From positions 124,001 through 188,000 of the forward strand of contig CAVTCZ010000005.1 in the NCBI GenBank assembly GCA_963733395.1: a stretch of 64,000 bases of DNA, written 5' to 3'. The stretch's first letter is position 1; the number at the start of each line of letters is the position of its first letter. Position numbers and translations under genes: made by a program. Below are positions 34,890-43,792 of the stretch, in pieces. The notes under the pieces are model-generated. The model was not told where the DNA came from. It did not search any database and saw only the letters and a list, made by a program, of their open reading frames with translations. Origin of the DNA: JADKAV01 sp963733395 (GTDB lineage: Bacteria > Actinomycetota > Actinomycetes > S36-B12 > UBA10799).

Positions 34890-36021
34890 ATGGTCTCCGT
34901 GAACCCCATCGAACCCGGGGAATTGCTCCTGCACGTCGGACTGCACAAGACCGGCACCACCGCCCTGCAGGTGGCGCTCGCCGACGCGCGCAGCGACCTC
35001 GCCGCCCACGACGTGCGCTACCCGGGGTCCGGCACGTTCCAGCACCGGGCGATCCTGGCCGGCGCCGACCGGAAGTACGGGTGGCAGAACAACGGCGCCC
35101 GCGAGGTCCCCAAGAAGTACTGGAACGACCTGGTTCAGCAGGCGCGCTTCGACGGCCGGACGATCGTCAGCAGCGAGTTCCTCGACGACGTCGACCCGGA
35201 CACCGCGCGCCGGATGATCGACGAGTTGGGTGGCCCGCAGCGGGTGCGGGTGGTTGTCACCCTGCGGTCCATCGGCGCGATCCTGCCGTCGGCCTGGCAG
35301 CAGCGACTCAAAGCCGGCAACACCTCGGCGTACAACCAGTTCCTCAAGATGGTCTTCGCCGAGCAGCAGACACCCAAGGCGCAACGGTTCTGGTACCGCC
35401 ACGACCAGGTGGCGCAGGTGCAGCGCTGGGCCGACCTCGTGGGGGTGGACCGGACCTACGCAGTGGTCATCCCCGACGGTGACCGGCGAGCGATCTTCAC
35501 GGCGTTCGAAGCGTTGCTCGGGCTGCCCGACGGGTTGCTGGCCGGCCGGACCATCGCCATCCAGAACCGGTCCATGACCGCCCAGGAGGCGGAGTTCGTG
35601 CGCCGGCTCAACAAGGAGGTGGCCGGGGATCTGACGTGGGACGAATACACCCGCACCGTGCGCCGCGGGCTTGTGCTCAGCCATGGTCGAGCAGCGCAAA
35701 CCCGAACCCGACGAGGCCCGGATCCAGACCCCCGATTGGGCCGCGGACACTGCTGCGCAGTACGGCCAGCGGTTCGCCGACGGCATCGCCGCCAGTGGGG
35801 TGACGGTCATCGGGGACCCAGCCGAGCTGGCCCGCCGCCCGAGGTCCGGGAAACACCAGAAGCCGCAGTCCCTGGCGATGGACGCCGCGGTCGCGGGTGC
35901 TGCCGGACTCGTGCGCCGCAGCACGGCCCCGGCCGAACCCACCCGGTCACAGGCGCTGCGGATCCTGTTGCGCCGACGCGACAAGTCGGCTGTGGAGCCT
36001 GCGGAGCCAGAGGGGCAGTAG
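34890..36021 (+). CDS. Sulfotransferase-like P-loop protein, copy 1; frame break near 35679-35686
   Basis: Starts ATG 34890. LLLHVGLHKTGTTALQVAL at residues about 12-30 is a PAPS 5'-phosphosulfate-binding loop, and VVVTLRSIGAILPSAWQQ near 120 has the Arg...Ser spacing of the 3'-phosphate motif. The body then matches the downstream paralogue almost throughout. After VRRGLVLS one extra base shifts the frame; the continuing frame MVEQRKPEPDEARIQTPDWAAD runs to 36021 and aligns with the paralogue, so the intact protein would be about 376 aa. Likely sulfates a surface polymer or lipid; substrate unknown. TAGACT lies 8 nt before the ATG. Confidence 0.75.
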
Positions 36022-36043
36022 CGCGTCCGTAGAATCTTTAGTC

Positions 36044-37207
36044 ATGGAGTCATCGATCACCCCCATCGGCAAGGGCGAGGTCCTTCTGCATGTGGGTCTG
36101 CACAAGACCGGTACCACCGCGTTGCAGGTAGCCCTCGCCGATGCCCGCGGCGTCCTCGAGGACTACGACGTGCGGTACCCCGGCAAGACGCTGTACCACC
36201 ACAAGGCGATCCTCGCCGGGGCGGACCGGCCCTACGGGTGGCGTGACAACGGCGCCCGGATCACGCCGAAGAAGCACTGGAAGAAGATGCTCAAGGAAGC
36301 CCAGTACGGCGGCCGGACGATCATCAGCAGCGAGTTCCTCGACGACATCAAGCCCGAGATCGGTGCCCGGCTGGTCGACGACCTCGGTGGCGTGCAGCGG
36401 GTCAACGTGGTGGTCACCCTGCGCGCCATCGGTGCGATCCTGCCCTCGGCGTGGCAGCAGGGCTTGAAGGCGGGGGTGACGACCCCGTACAACGCCTGGC
36501 TCAAGGTGATGTTCGAGGAGCAGCAGACCACCCGCGCCGAGCGCTTCTGGTACCGCCACGATCAGGTCGAACAGGTCAAGCGGTGGGCGGACATCGTCGG
36601 TCCCGACCGCACCTACGTCGTCATCATCCCCGACGGCGACCGCACCGCCATCTTCACCGCCTTCGAGGGGCTGCTGGGATTGCCGCCGTCGTTCCTCGCC
36701 GAGCGCGAGCAGATCATCTCCAACCGGTCCATGACCACCCCCGAGGCCGAATTCGTGCGCCGGCTCAACAAGGAGCTCTCGGGTCAGATGTCCTGGGACG
36801 AGTACACCGTGATGGTGCGACGGGCGCTGATCCTGAACATGGTCGAGAAGCGCCGGCCGGCCGCGGACGAACCGCGTATCCAGACCCCGGAGTGGGCCGC
36901 CGACAAGGCCGCGGAATACGGCCAGCGGTTCGCCAAGGGGATCGCGGAACTCGGCGTCCAGATCATCGGCGATCCCGAGGACCTCGCGGTGCGCCCCCGG
37001 TCCGGCGATCTGGACCGGCCCGAGGTGTTGTCCATCGACGCTGCGGTGGCGGGGACGGCCGGACTGGTGCTCGAGGCGCTGGCCGAACGCCGTGCGCTCG
37101 AGGAGAAGGTCAAGACCGCCGCGGTCCCGGTGGCGCAGCCCACCCGGCGCAGTCGGTGGACCGCCCGGGGTGCGGCGCGGGCCTTGAAGCGCGGCTTCAC
37201 GCGGTAG
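36044..37207 (+). CDS. Sulfotransferase-like P-loop protein, copy 2
   Basis: 387 aa, intact. Same layout as copy 1: EVLLHVGLHKTGTTALQVAL (5'-PAPS loop), TIISSEFLDD, VVVTLRAIGAILPSAWQQ (3'-phosphate motif), RFWYRHDQVEQVKRWADIVG, and a basic C-terminal end. Well over half of the residues match copy 1 by eye, so this is a tandem gene duplication. Each copy keeps its own promoter, TAGAAT 8 nt before this ATG and TAGACT 8 nt before copy 1. The sulfotransferase call rests on two cofactor motifs; the acceptor cannot be deduced. Confidence 0.75.
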   Translation: MESSITPIGKGEVLLHVGLHKTGTTALQVALADARGVLEDYDVRYPGKTLYHHKAILAGADRPYGWRDNGARITPKKHWKKMLKEAQYGGRTIISSEFLDDIKPEIGARLVDDLGGVQRVNVVVTLRAIGAILPSAWQQGLKAGVTTPYNAWLKVMFEEQQTTRAERFWYRHDQVEQVKRWADIVGPDRTYVVIIPDGDRTAIFTAFEGLLGLPPSFLAEREQIISNRSMTTPEAEFVRRLNKELSGQMSWDEYTVMVRRALILNMVEKRRPAADEPRIQTPEWAADKAAEYGQRFAKGIAELGVQIIGDPEDLAVRPRSGDLDRPEVLSIDAAVAGTAGLVLEALAERRALEEKVKTAAVPVAQPTRRSRWTARGAARALKRGFTR

Positions 37208-37629
37208 GGCTCGGAGTTCGGCGCTGGCCGGCGCCCCGGGTGCGAGTGGTGCGCGGCCGTCAGTCAGCGTCGAGAAACCCGGTGCCATGCTCTGGACATC
37301 CCGCGACACACTCACGACCGGTGGACGGGTCGGAGCAGGTGACAGGGGCGGATCCGCCGCGGCTCTGTCGTCAGCGCGCGGGTGGCGCATCGCCTCGTCC
37401 ATGTCCGGCAGCCCCGCCGGAGCACAGTTGCGCCCCTGCCGCCGTGACTGTTGCACCGTTGTGCCCCTGCCGCCGTGACTGTTGCACCGTTGTCGGTTCT
37501 GGGGCCCTGAAACCAGCAACCGCGCAACACTCGCGTCGGGGACCAGCAACCGCGCAACACTCGCTTTCGTCGGGACGGACGACCTGCTGTTGGTGGCGGG
37601 CGCGACCATGCAACCGTCGCGAGCGGCAC
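37208..37629. other. Intergenic region between convergent genes, holding repeat copy B
   Basis: 422 bases without a convincing gene. 37208-37440 shows nothing recognisable; 37445-37563 is an inverted-repeat element listed separately; 37564-37629 leads into the 3' end of the minus-strand transferase. Confidence 0.7.
37445..37563. repeat. Inverted-repeat element, copy B (two left, two right units)
   Basis: Left units TGACTGTTGCACCGTTGT at 37445 and TGACTGTTGCACCGTTGTCGG at 37476 (period 31), a 16-nt spacer TTCTGGGGCCCTGAAA, right units CCAGCAACCGCGCAACACTCG at 37513 and 37543 (period 30). TCGG arm left and CTGG arm right, opposite in orientation to copies A and D. Confidence 0.95.
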
Positions 37630-38934
37630 TCAACTCTCGATATCGAGTTCCTCGAGGTCGTTGACGGTGCGGTGCTCCTCCGCAGGTGCGTTCGGGTCCG
37701 GGGTCGAGAGGTCGTGGCCGGACAACTGCGCATCGCGCTCGGCGCGGACCCGCCGGCACGCCTCCAGCCAGGCCTGCGTGGCCGCACCCGGGCTGGTGTC
37801 GCCGAAGTAGTAGAAGGCCCACTTCTGCCGCTCGGCCGCCAGCGCCGCATCTCCTGAGACGCGATCCAGAACCTGTACGATCTCGCCCGCCTGCTTCTTG
37901 GTCAGCAGATCGACGGTGGCGATGTAGCCCTCGGCCGGGACCGGCGCGGCCGGGTTCGTGGGCTTGGTCACGACGATCGGCTTGCCGGTGGTCAACCAGT
38001 CGATGACCACCGCGCTGATGTCGGCGATGCAGACGTCGGCGGCCTGGAGCTGCCAGCCGAATGTGGCCGTGGTGTCGGCCAGGTGGCCGGCTGTGGGGTC
38101 GGCGAGGTTGGCGGCCGCGATCATGGCGTTGATCTCGTCGCGGGCAGCAGCGTGATCCTCGCTGAACAGGCCGGTGCGGGCGTGCGGGCGGAAGATCACC
38201 CGGTGGCGCGGCGAGGCCAGCAGCGCCTGCATCATGGCCACGCCATGGGAGGCCAGCGAGCTGTACCGCATGCTCGGCCGGTCGCCCTCCGTGGTCGGGG
38301 CGTAGAAGACCACGATCCGGTCGTCGGCGGGCAGTGCCGGGCCGGTTTCCACCGGCGCACTGTCCAACTGCGGACGGCCGATACGGATGGTCTTGGCGGC
38401 CACGTCGTAGTTGATGAGGTGGGCCGCCAGCCTGTCGGCGGCAGCCTCGCCGGCGATGAACGAGTAGTCGTAGCACTTGGTCTGACCGGAGACCATGTAC
38501 GACTTGTCGCTCTCGCCGTGGCTGATGAACACGTGCAGCATCGTGTTGAACCGCATCATCTGGAAGTTGCGGGTGTTCTGGTTGACGTAGAACGCCGCCG
38601 AGAACCGCTGTCGGTCGACCAGGTTCTCCAGATCCTCGACCCGGGCCGCGTAGACCACCGGGACCGGCGATTCGTTGAGCAGTTCCAGAGCCGCGGTCAC
38701 CGACCGGCAGACGAGCAACGCCGGCGCCTCGGCATCCAGGGCCTTGAGTGGCTCGTACCACTGCCGCAACTGGTAGAGGTTCACCGGCCCGTCGGCGTAG
38801 TACACGATCGTCTGGAAGTGGTCGTCGGGCAGCGTGCGGTCGCCGGTCTGCGACTCCCACTGCTCGACGGCGGGCTGGCCCTGGGCCATGACCCGGCGGA
38901 CCGCCCAATAGATCTGCTTGGCTTTGCTGGCCAT
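37630..38934 (-). CDS. CDP-glycerol glycerophosphotransferase family protein
   Basis: 434 aa from ATG 38934, with AGGAG 5 nt upstream. Family blocks: LHVFISHGESDKSYMVSGQTKCYDYSF (HG loop), IVVFYAPTTEGDRPSMRYSSLASHG, RVIFRPHARTGLF (His of the PxH region) and ADVCIADISAVVIDWLTTGKPIVV (the D-xS--xD block). Such enzymes polymerise polyol phosphates from CDP donors onto a lipid-linked primer on the cytoplasmic side. It follows the cytidylyltransferase gene by 8 bp and forms a two-gene operon with it. Exact polyol is unknown. Confidence 0.85.
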   Translation of the reverse strand: MASKAKQIYWAVRRVMAQGQPAVEQWESQTGDRTLPDDHFQTIVYYADGPVNLYQLRQWYEPLKALDAEAPALLVCRSVTAALELLNESPVPVVYAARVEDLENLVDRQRFSAAFYVNQNTRNFQMMRFNTMLHVFISHGESDKSYMVSGQTKCYDYSFIAGEAAADRLAAHLINYDVAAKTIRIGRPQLDSAPVETGPALPADDRIVVFYAPTTEGDRPSMRYSSLASHGVAMMQALLASPRHRVIFRPHARTGLFSEDHAAARDEINAMIAAANLADPTAGHLADTTATFGWQLQAADVCIADISAVVIDWLTTGKPIVVTKPTNPAAPVPAEGYIATVDLLTKKQAGEIVQVLDRVSGDAALAAERQKWAFYYFGDTSPGAATQAWLEACRRVRAERDAQLSGHDLSTPDPNAPAEEHRTVNDLEELDIES

Positions 38935-38942
38935 CGGTTCTC

Positions 38943-39635
38943 CTAGTGGCGGGCGTTGGCCCGCGCCAGGTCGTCGTCGAAATCGATCTCGACTGCGAAC
39001 AGGTCGGAGATGTCGACGGGGGTGAACTTGACGCCGTGCTGCTGGATGGCCAATTCGATGCCGCGCTCGAAGTAGTCCTGCTCGTCGCAGTCGGCCAGGC
39101 ACTCGATCAGGTGCGCCTTGTCCTTGCCCGAGATGAGGTTGATCCCCACGGCCTCCCCGAGGGCGTCGACCACCTGCTTGCTGAGGTGCTCGACGTGGCC
39201 GTCGGCATCGACGGTGTACTTGACCTCCTCCTCGGCCACGGCGGAGGTGTTCACGCAGATGACGTTGTCCCCGCGCACGATGTTCGACTCCAGCCGGGCC
39301 AGCACCTGGGGGTCGAAGACCACGTCGCCGTTCATCCACAGCACCGGGCCGTCGGCTGAGAACCGCAGGACCTTCAGCAGGCTCTTGGAGGTGTTCGTGG
39401 TGTCGAAGTTCTCGTTGTACACGAACAAGCCGTCCGGGAACGCCTCGAGGATGGACTCGAGTTTGAACCCGACGACGGTCATCACGCGGGACTGCTCGCC
39501 GAAGACCGTCGCGATGTTGTCGCGCTGCTGACCCATGATGCTGCGGCCGTCGTCGAGCTTCGTCAGCGGTTTCGGCCAGGGCCGTCCCAGCCGGGTTCCC
39601 ATGCCTGCAGCCAGGATCGCAACCTGGATCGTCAT
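38943..39635 (-). CDS. LicC-like nucleotidyltransferase (CTP:phosphoalcohol cytidylyltransferase family)
   Basis: 230 aa from ATG 39635. VAILAAGMGTRLGRPWPKPLTKL is the nucleotide-binding start of the NTP-transferase fold. VLWMNGDVVFDP carries a metal-binding Asp, and EVKYTVDADGHVEHLSKQV and EAVGINLISG are typical of phosphocholine cytidylyltransferase-type proteins. ATG 39635 is preferred because GGAG lies 5 nt upstream; an in-frame ATG at 39653 would add six residues. It probably makes the CDP-activated donor for the glycerophosphotransferases or for the CDP-alcohol transferase encoded divergently. Substrate is inferred from neighbours. Confidence 0.75.
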   Translation of the reverse strand: MTIQVAILAAGMGTRLGRPWPKPLTKLDDGRSIMGQQRDNIATVFGEQSRVMTVVGFKLESILEAFPDGLFVYNENFDTTNTSKSLLKVLRFSADGPVLWMNGDVVFDPQVLARLESNIVRGDNVICVNTSAVAEEEVKYTVDADGHVEHLSKQVVDALGEAVGINLISGKDKAHLIECLADCDEQDYFERGIELAIQQHGVKFTPVDISDLFAVEIDFDDDLARANARH

Positions 39636-39745
39636 CGCCACTCCGTTCGTCATCTCCCCCTATTGTGCGGTTAACCCTCCGGCCATGCCCGCACCGGTTG
39701 CACCGACACGGTGCTACCTTCGCAACGGAAACGAAAGGGCGGGCG

Positions 39746-41538
39746 GTGGCACCCTCTGTTGTGGTCCTCGGGCGCGACGATCCCGGGGTGCTCGACCATC
39801 TGTCGGCGTCACCGGTGCTGCAGGCCGAGGATCCGCCGGCTCTTTCGAGGCCTGCTCGCAGACCTCGACGGTGACGTGGTGCTGCTGGCCGACGACGTCG
39901 GCTGCTCGGGCCGCTACCCGGTTGACGACGTGTGCCAACCGGGGCGCACGGCGGTACTGGTGGGTCCGGGGGGCACCGCGCCGGTACGCATCGCCGGCGG
40001 CTTGGTCGTTTCGGCCGGCACGTCACAGGCGCCGCTGTTGGACAGCCAGGACCGCGCCGCCGGGCTGCTGCAGGTCGCCGCCGCCGACCGGCCGGCGCTG
40101 GACCGTGCCGTGGCCGAGTTGCCCGCCGGGCCACCGGGACCGATGTGGGAGCAACTGCTCAGCCTGCTGGTGATGCAGGCGGTCGCGGTCAAACCGGTAG
40201 TGGCTGCGCCGTTCGAGGTGGGGGCGGGACCGATCCCCCCGGCGGCCGATCCGATCCGGCTGCAGGCCCGGCGCTGCGCCCGCGGTGGCGACGGGTGGCT
40301 CTCGGAGCGGACCGTCCGGCCCGTCTCGCGGCAGGTGACGCCGGTGGCGGTACGACTGGGGCTGGCGCCGAACACGATCACGCTGGTGAGCCTGCTGGCC
40401 GGGGCGGGTGCGGTGGTGGCCGCGCTGTCCGGAACCCGCTGGGGCTACCTGCTGACCGCTGCGCTGATGCTCGTGTCGCTGGTGCTCGATTGTGTCGACG
40501 GCGAGGTTGCCCGCTGGACCCACCAGTACAGCAAGGCGGGTGCCTACCTCGACGCTGTCGGCGACCGGGTCAAGGAGTACAGCATCTGGTTCGCCGTGGG
40601 CTGGGCGGTCGCGCAGGATCGGTTCTGGCTGCTGGTCCTGGCCTGTCTGGTGCTGTTCACGGTCAAACACTTCCTGGACTACGGATGGTCCCTGCGCTAC
40701 CCGGCATGGAGTCCGGTGCCGGTTGCGGTGAGCGCTGAACCCGATCCGTGGGTCCGCGCAGGGGCGGCACCGCCGGCGGTCCGGCCACCCTCCTGGCGGC
40801 GCATTCTGGGCATGCCCATCGCCGAGCGCTGGCTGCTCGTCGCGGTCCTCCTGCCCACCACCGGGCCATGGGTGGCTTTCGGCGTGCTGGCCGCCCTGGG
40901 CGCAGTGTCGCTGGCCTACACCGTGCTCACGCGGATCCGGTGGAGCCACACGCCGATCGATCCGGTGATGGCCGGCCGGCTGCAGGCCCTGACCGACCCG
41001 GGCCCGTTGCTGCTGGCGTTGCGTCCGGCACGCGCGGGTTGGGGGCCGGCGGCGGCACTGGGCCTGGTCGTCATGGTGGCGGCGGCTAGCCGGGCGAGCC
41101 GGTGTGGCTGCCGCTGGCAGGGATTCGCGGTGGCGTTGGGCTGGTACGCCCTGGCCTACGGCCGCGGGCCCCGCGGACGACTCGGCTGGATGACGCCGTC
41201 GGTGGCCCGGGGCAGCGAGATGGTCATCCTGGTGGCTTTGGCCGGCTTCGCGGACGGCCCGGACTGGGTGGCGGTGTTCGCGCTGCTGGCAGCGTCGGCG
41301 TGGCGCTACTACGACGTCATCTACCGCATCCGCAATCAGGGGGTGCTGCCCGGACCGGCTGGCCCGGTTCGCGCTGCTGGGCACCGAGGGACGGGTCCTG
41401 GTGGCGATCGTCCTGCTGCTGGCGGCGGGTTCCGGCAGTTGGCTGTGGTTCGCGCTCTACGTCGCCGGCGTCGCGGTGGCGGACTCCGTGTGGAGCTGGT
41501 TCGGAAGCCGCCCTCAGACCACCGGCGGCCGGCCGTAG
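39746..41538 (+). CDS. CDP-alcohol phosphotransferase with N-terminal DUF5941-like region; two frame breaks
   Basis: From GTG 39746 with AAAGGG 6 nt upstream. About 596 aa once two single-base insertions are discounted, near 39830-39848 and near 41354-41357. The central domain holds the CDP-OH-PT motif D-x2-DG-x2-AR-x8-G-x3-D-x3-D: LDCVDGEVARWTHQYSKAGAYLDAVGDR, from about residue 247, embedded in several membrane helices. The first 150 residues have no catalytic motif I recognise and may correspond to the DUF5941 region known beside such domains. It would transfer a phosphoalcohol from CDP onto an acceptor in the membrane. The C-terminus overlaps the convergent GT2 gene by 25 bp. Confidence 0.75.
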
Positions 41539-42386
41539 CGGGCCATCTCCCAGACCGTGCCCCAACTGATCGGGCGCCGGGGCCCGGGGTCGGCACGCCA
41601 GCCCTCCCGGAATCCGCCCCACCACGCATCCCAGGCCTGCGGGTCGCGCCGCGAGCGGATCCGCTGCACCGCGGTCCAGGTCCCCACGTACGGCAGCCCC
41701 ACGGCCCACGGCAGGTTGCGCCGGGCCAGCCACACGCGGTTGCGGGCGTTGAGCCGGTAGTACTCGCTGTGGCGCCGGGGATCGATGACCGGGTGGTTGG
41801 CCACCACGTCGCCGGCGTACCAGACGATCCGGTCGCAGTCCCAGACCCGCCACGCCAACTCGATGCCCTCGTGGGCGTAGAAGAAGGGATCCGGCCAGCC
41901 GCCGGCGCACTCGAAGACCTCCCGCGGGATGGCCACAGCGCCCTCCCAGACGCTGAACACGGCGCTGGAGTGCCGGGGGTCACCCTTGTGCATCCGGGGG
42001 ATCCAGCGGGTGGGGTCGTCAGTGGCGCCCGGATCGGTCACCCGCGGCTGGATCAATCCGAAGCGCGGGTTCTGCGCGAACATGCGGGCCATCCGCAGCA
42101 GGGTGTCCGTCTCCGGCAGCCAGGCGTCGTCGTCGAGGAAGAACAGCAACGGTGCGGTGGTCGCCGACACCCCGGCATTGCGCCCGGCGGGGATGCCCAC
42201 GTTCTCGGGCAGTGCCACCGAACGCACCCCGTCCGGCAGCCCGGTGGGCGTCCAGCCGTTGCCGACGACCACGATGTCGGTGGTCACGCCCTCCTGCGCC
42301 ATCACCGACCGCAGCCCCCGGTCGAGATCGGCCGCACGCAATCCCTGGGTGAGCAGGATCACCGCGAAGTCGGTGACCGGCAGCAT
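41514..42386 (-). CDS. Family 2 glycosyltransferase
   Basis: 290 aa from ATG 42386. FAVILLTQGLRAADLDRGLRSVMAQ, PENVGIPAGRNAGVSATTAPLLFFLDDDAWLPETD (DDD metal site), WEGAVAIPREVFECAGGWPDPFFYAHEGIELAWRVWDCD (ExxELxxR-type acceptor motif) and a basic C-terminal part. Close in style to GT2 enzymes of the WsaF/rhamnosyl and mycobacterial GlfT-like group. Its ATG shares one base with the LCP stop (TGATG), so it is translated with that ligase. Stop lies within the convergent CDP-alcohol gene. Confidence 0.87.
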   Translation of the reverse strand: MLPVTDFAVILLTQGLRAADLDRGLRSVMAQEGVTTDIVVVGNGWTPTGLPDGVRSVALPENVGIPAGRNAGVSATTAPLLFFLDDDAWLPETDTLLRMARMFAQNPRFGLIQPRVTDPGATDDPTRWIPRMHKGDPRHSSAVFSVWEGAVAIPREVFECAGGWPDPFFYAHEGIELAWRVWDCDRIVWYAGDVVANHPVIDPRRHSEYYRLNARNRVWLARRNLPWAVGLPYVGTWTAVQRIRSRRDPQAWDAWWGGFREGWRADPGPRRPISWGTVWEMARYGRPPVV

Positions 42387-43792
42387 CAACTCACGCAGAC
42401 CGAGGAATCGGCCGTCTTGGGTGCGGAGGTGTCGGTCGGGTCCTTCTTCTTCTTGGTGACCACCGCAGTGATCCCCGCGTAGTCCGATCCCACCTTGAGC
42501 ACCATGGTCGTGCGCGAGCCCTCGGTGACCTTGGTCTGCGTCGCCCCGGCAGCGTAAGCCAGCGTCCGAGCGGCCTCTGCCTGCGTGGCCGAGTAGGTCA
42601 GGATCGTCGTGGCGGTGTCGGTGTCCGAAGACCGGGTGCCCACCACGTTGTAGCCCTGTTTCTGCAGGTCTTCGGCCACGACGTTGGCGAACCCCGGGGT
42701 CGGGGTGCCGTTGACCACGACCACGTCGATGTCCTGCGGCGGGACCGTCAGCGGGTCCTGTCCGGGCGGCGTCGTCGGAGGCTCCGGCCACGGCTTGTCG
42801 TTGATGATCGCTTTGAACATCTTCTCGGACTTGACCGGGTCCCAGGAGACCGTGGACATGTCGGAGTTGTAGACGAACGGCACGGTGACGAACGTGACGT
42901 CGGACGGACGGATGTCGACCATCGACTCGGCCACTGCCTGGATCGACTTCAGGTTCGACAGGTTCTGGTCGGTGGTGAGGGACTTGGTCCCCGCGTCCAG
43001 CAGCTTGAACAGCTTGATCGGGTTCGTGAGCACCCCGGCGCTGGTCACCTTGCGGATCATCGAGGAGATGAAGTCCTGCTGGCGCTGGATGCGCTGGATG
43101 TCGCTGCCGTCGCCGAGGGTCTCGCGGGCACGAACGAACGCCAGGGCGTCCTCGCCGCTGATCGTCTGCTTGCCGGCCGGGAGGTTCAGTCGCGAGTGGT
43201 AGTCGTTGACCGGCTCCTTCAGGCATACCTCGACCCCGCCGACAGCGTCGACCATCTTCTTGAACCCGTTGAAGTCCACCACGACGAAGTGGTCGACGTA
43301 GATCCCGGTCAACTGCTCGACGGCTTTGATCGTGCAGCCCGGGCCGCCGATGTCGAACGCCTCGTTGAAGCGGCCGGTATAGCCGCCCTGCTGCTGACCC
43401 TGCGAGTTCTTGCACATGGGCAGGGTGACCAGGGAGTCGCGGGGGATGCTCATGCCCAGCGCCCGGGTCCGGTCACCGGAGATGTGGAACAGCAGCGTCG
43501 TGTCGCTGCGCTGTCCCTCGATGCCGGCGTTGGTGGCGTTGCCGTACTTCTTGTTGTTGCCCTTGCCGGTCCGGGTGTCGGACCCCATGACGAGGATGTT
43601 GATCGGTTCGGTGGGGGCCGCGGACTTCAGAGGCCGCGGGCCGACCTGGTCGGTGATGTCCAGGCCGTTGATGTTGCTGTCCAGGCGGTCGTAGAGGACC
43701 GCGCCGGCAGCCGCGGCCCCGGTCGCGAGGAGCACGAGGGTCGAGGCGATTCCGGCGAGCACGCGCGGCCAACGACGGCGACGGGCAGCCAT
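42386..43792 (-). CDS. LytR-CpsA-Psr (LCP) family glycopolymer ligase, second copy
   Basis: 468 aa from ATG 43792. A basic start (MAARRRRW), one membrane helix at about residues 11-33, then the LCP domain: INILVMGSDTRTG, QRSDTTLLFHISGDRTRALGMSIPRDSLVTLP, FNEAFDIGGPGCTIKAVEQLTGIYVDHFVVVDFNGFKKMVDAVGGVEV and DALAFVRARETLGDGSDIQRIQRQQ. LytR_C region at about 340-440. Equivalent to Rv3267 of M. tuberculosis by its neighbours (TIGR03089, manC). A GGAGG site lies close (3 nt) to the ATG; an upstream in-frame start would precede it. Confidence 0.92.
   Translation of the reverse strand: MAARRRRWPRVLAGIASTLVLLATGAAAAGAVLYDRLDSNINGLDITDQVGPRPLKSAAPTEPINILVMGSDTRTGKGNNKKYGNATNAGIEGQRSDTTLLFHISGDRTRALGMSIPRDSLVTLPMCKNSQGQQQGGYTGRFNEAFDIGGPGCTIKAVEQLTGIYVDHFVVVDFNGFKKMVDAVGGVEVCLKEPVNDYHSRLNLPAGKQTISGEDALAFVRARETLGDGSDIQRIQRQQDFISSMIRKVTSAGVLTNPIKLFKLLDAGTKSLTTDQNLSNLKSIQAVAESMVDIRPSDVTFVTVPFVYNSDMSTVSWDPVKSEKMFKAIINDKPWPEPPTTPPGQDPLTVPPQDIDVVVVNGTPTPGFANVVAEDLQKQGYNVVGTRSSDTDTATTILTYSATQAEAARTLAYAAGATQTKVTEGSRTTMVLKVGSDYAGITAVVTKKKKDPTDTSAPKTADSSVCVS

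Noticed and set aside
42387..43415. N-terminal extension of the GT2 at 41.5-42.4 kb
   Set aside because: It is an alternative frame of the LCP gene; the GT2 signature begins directly after ATG 42386.
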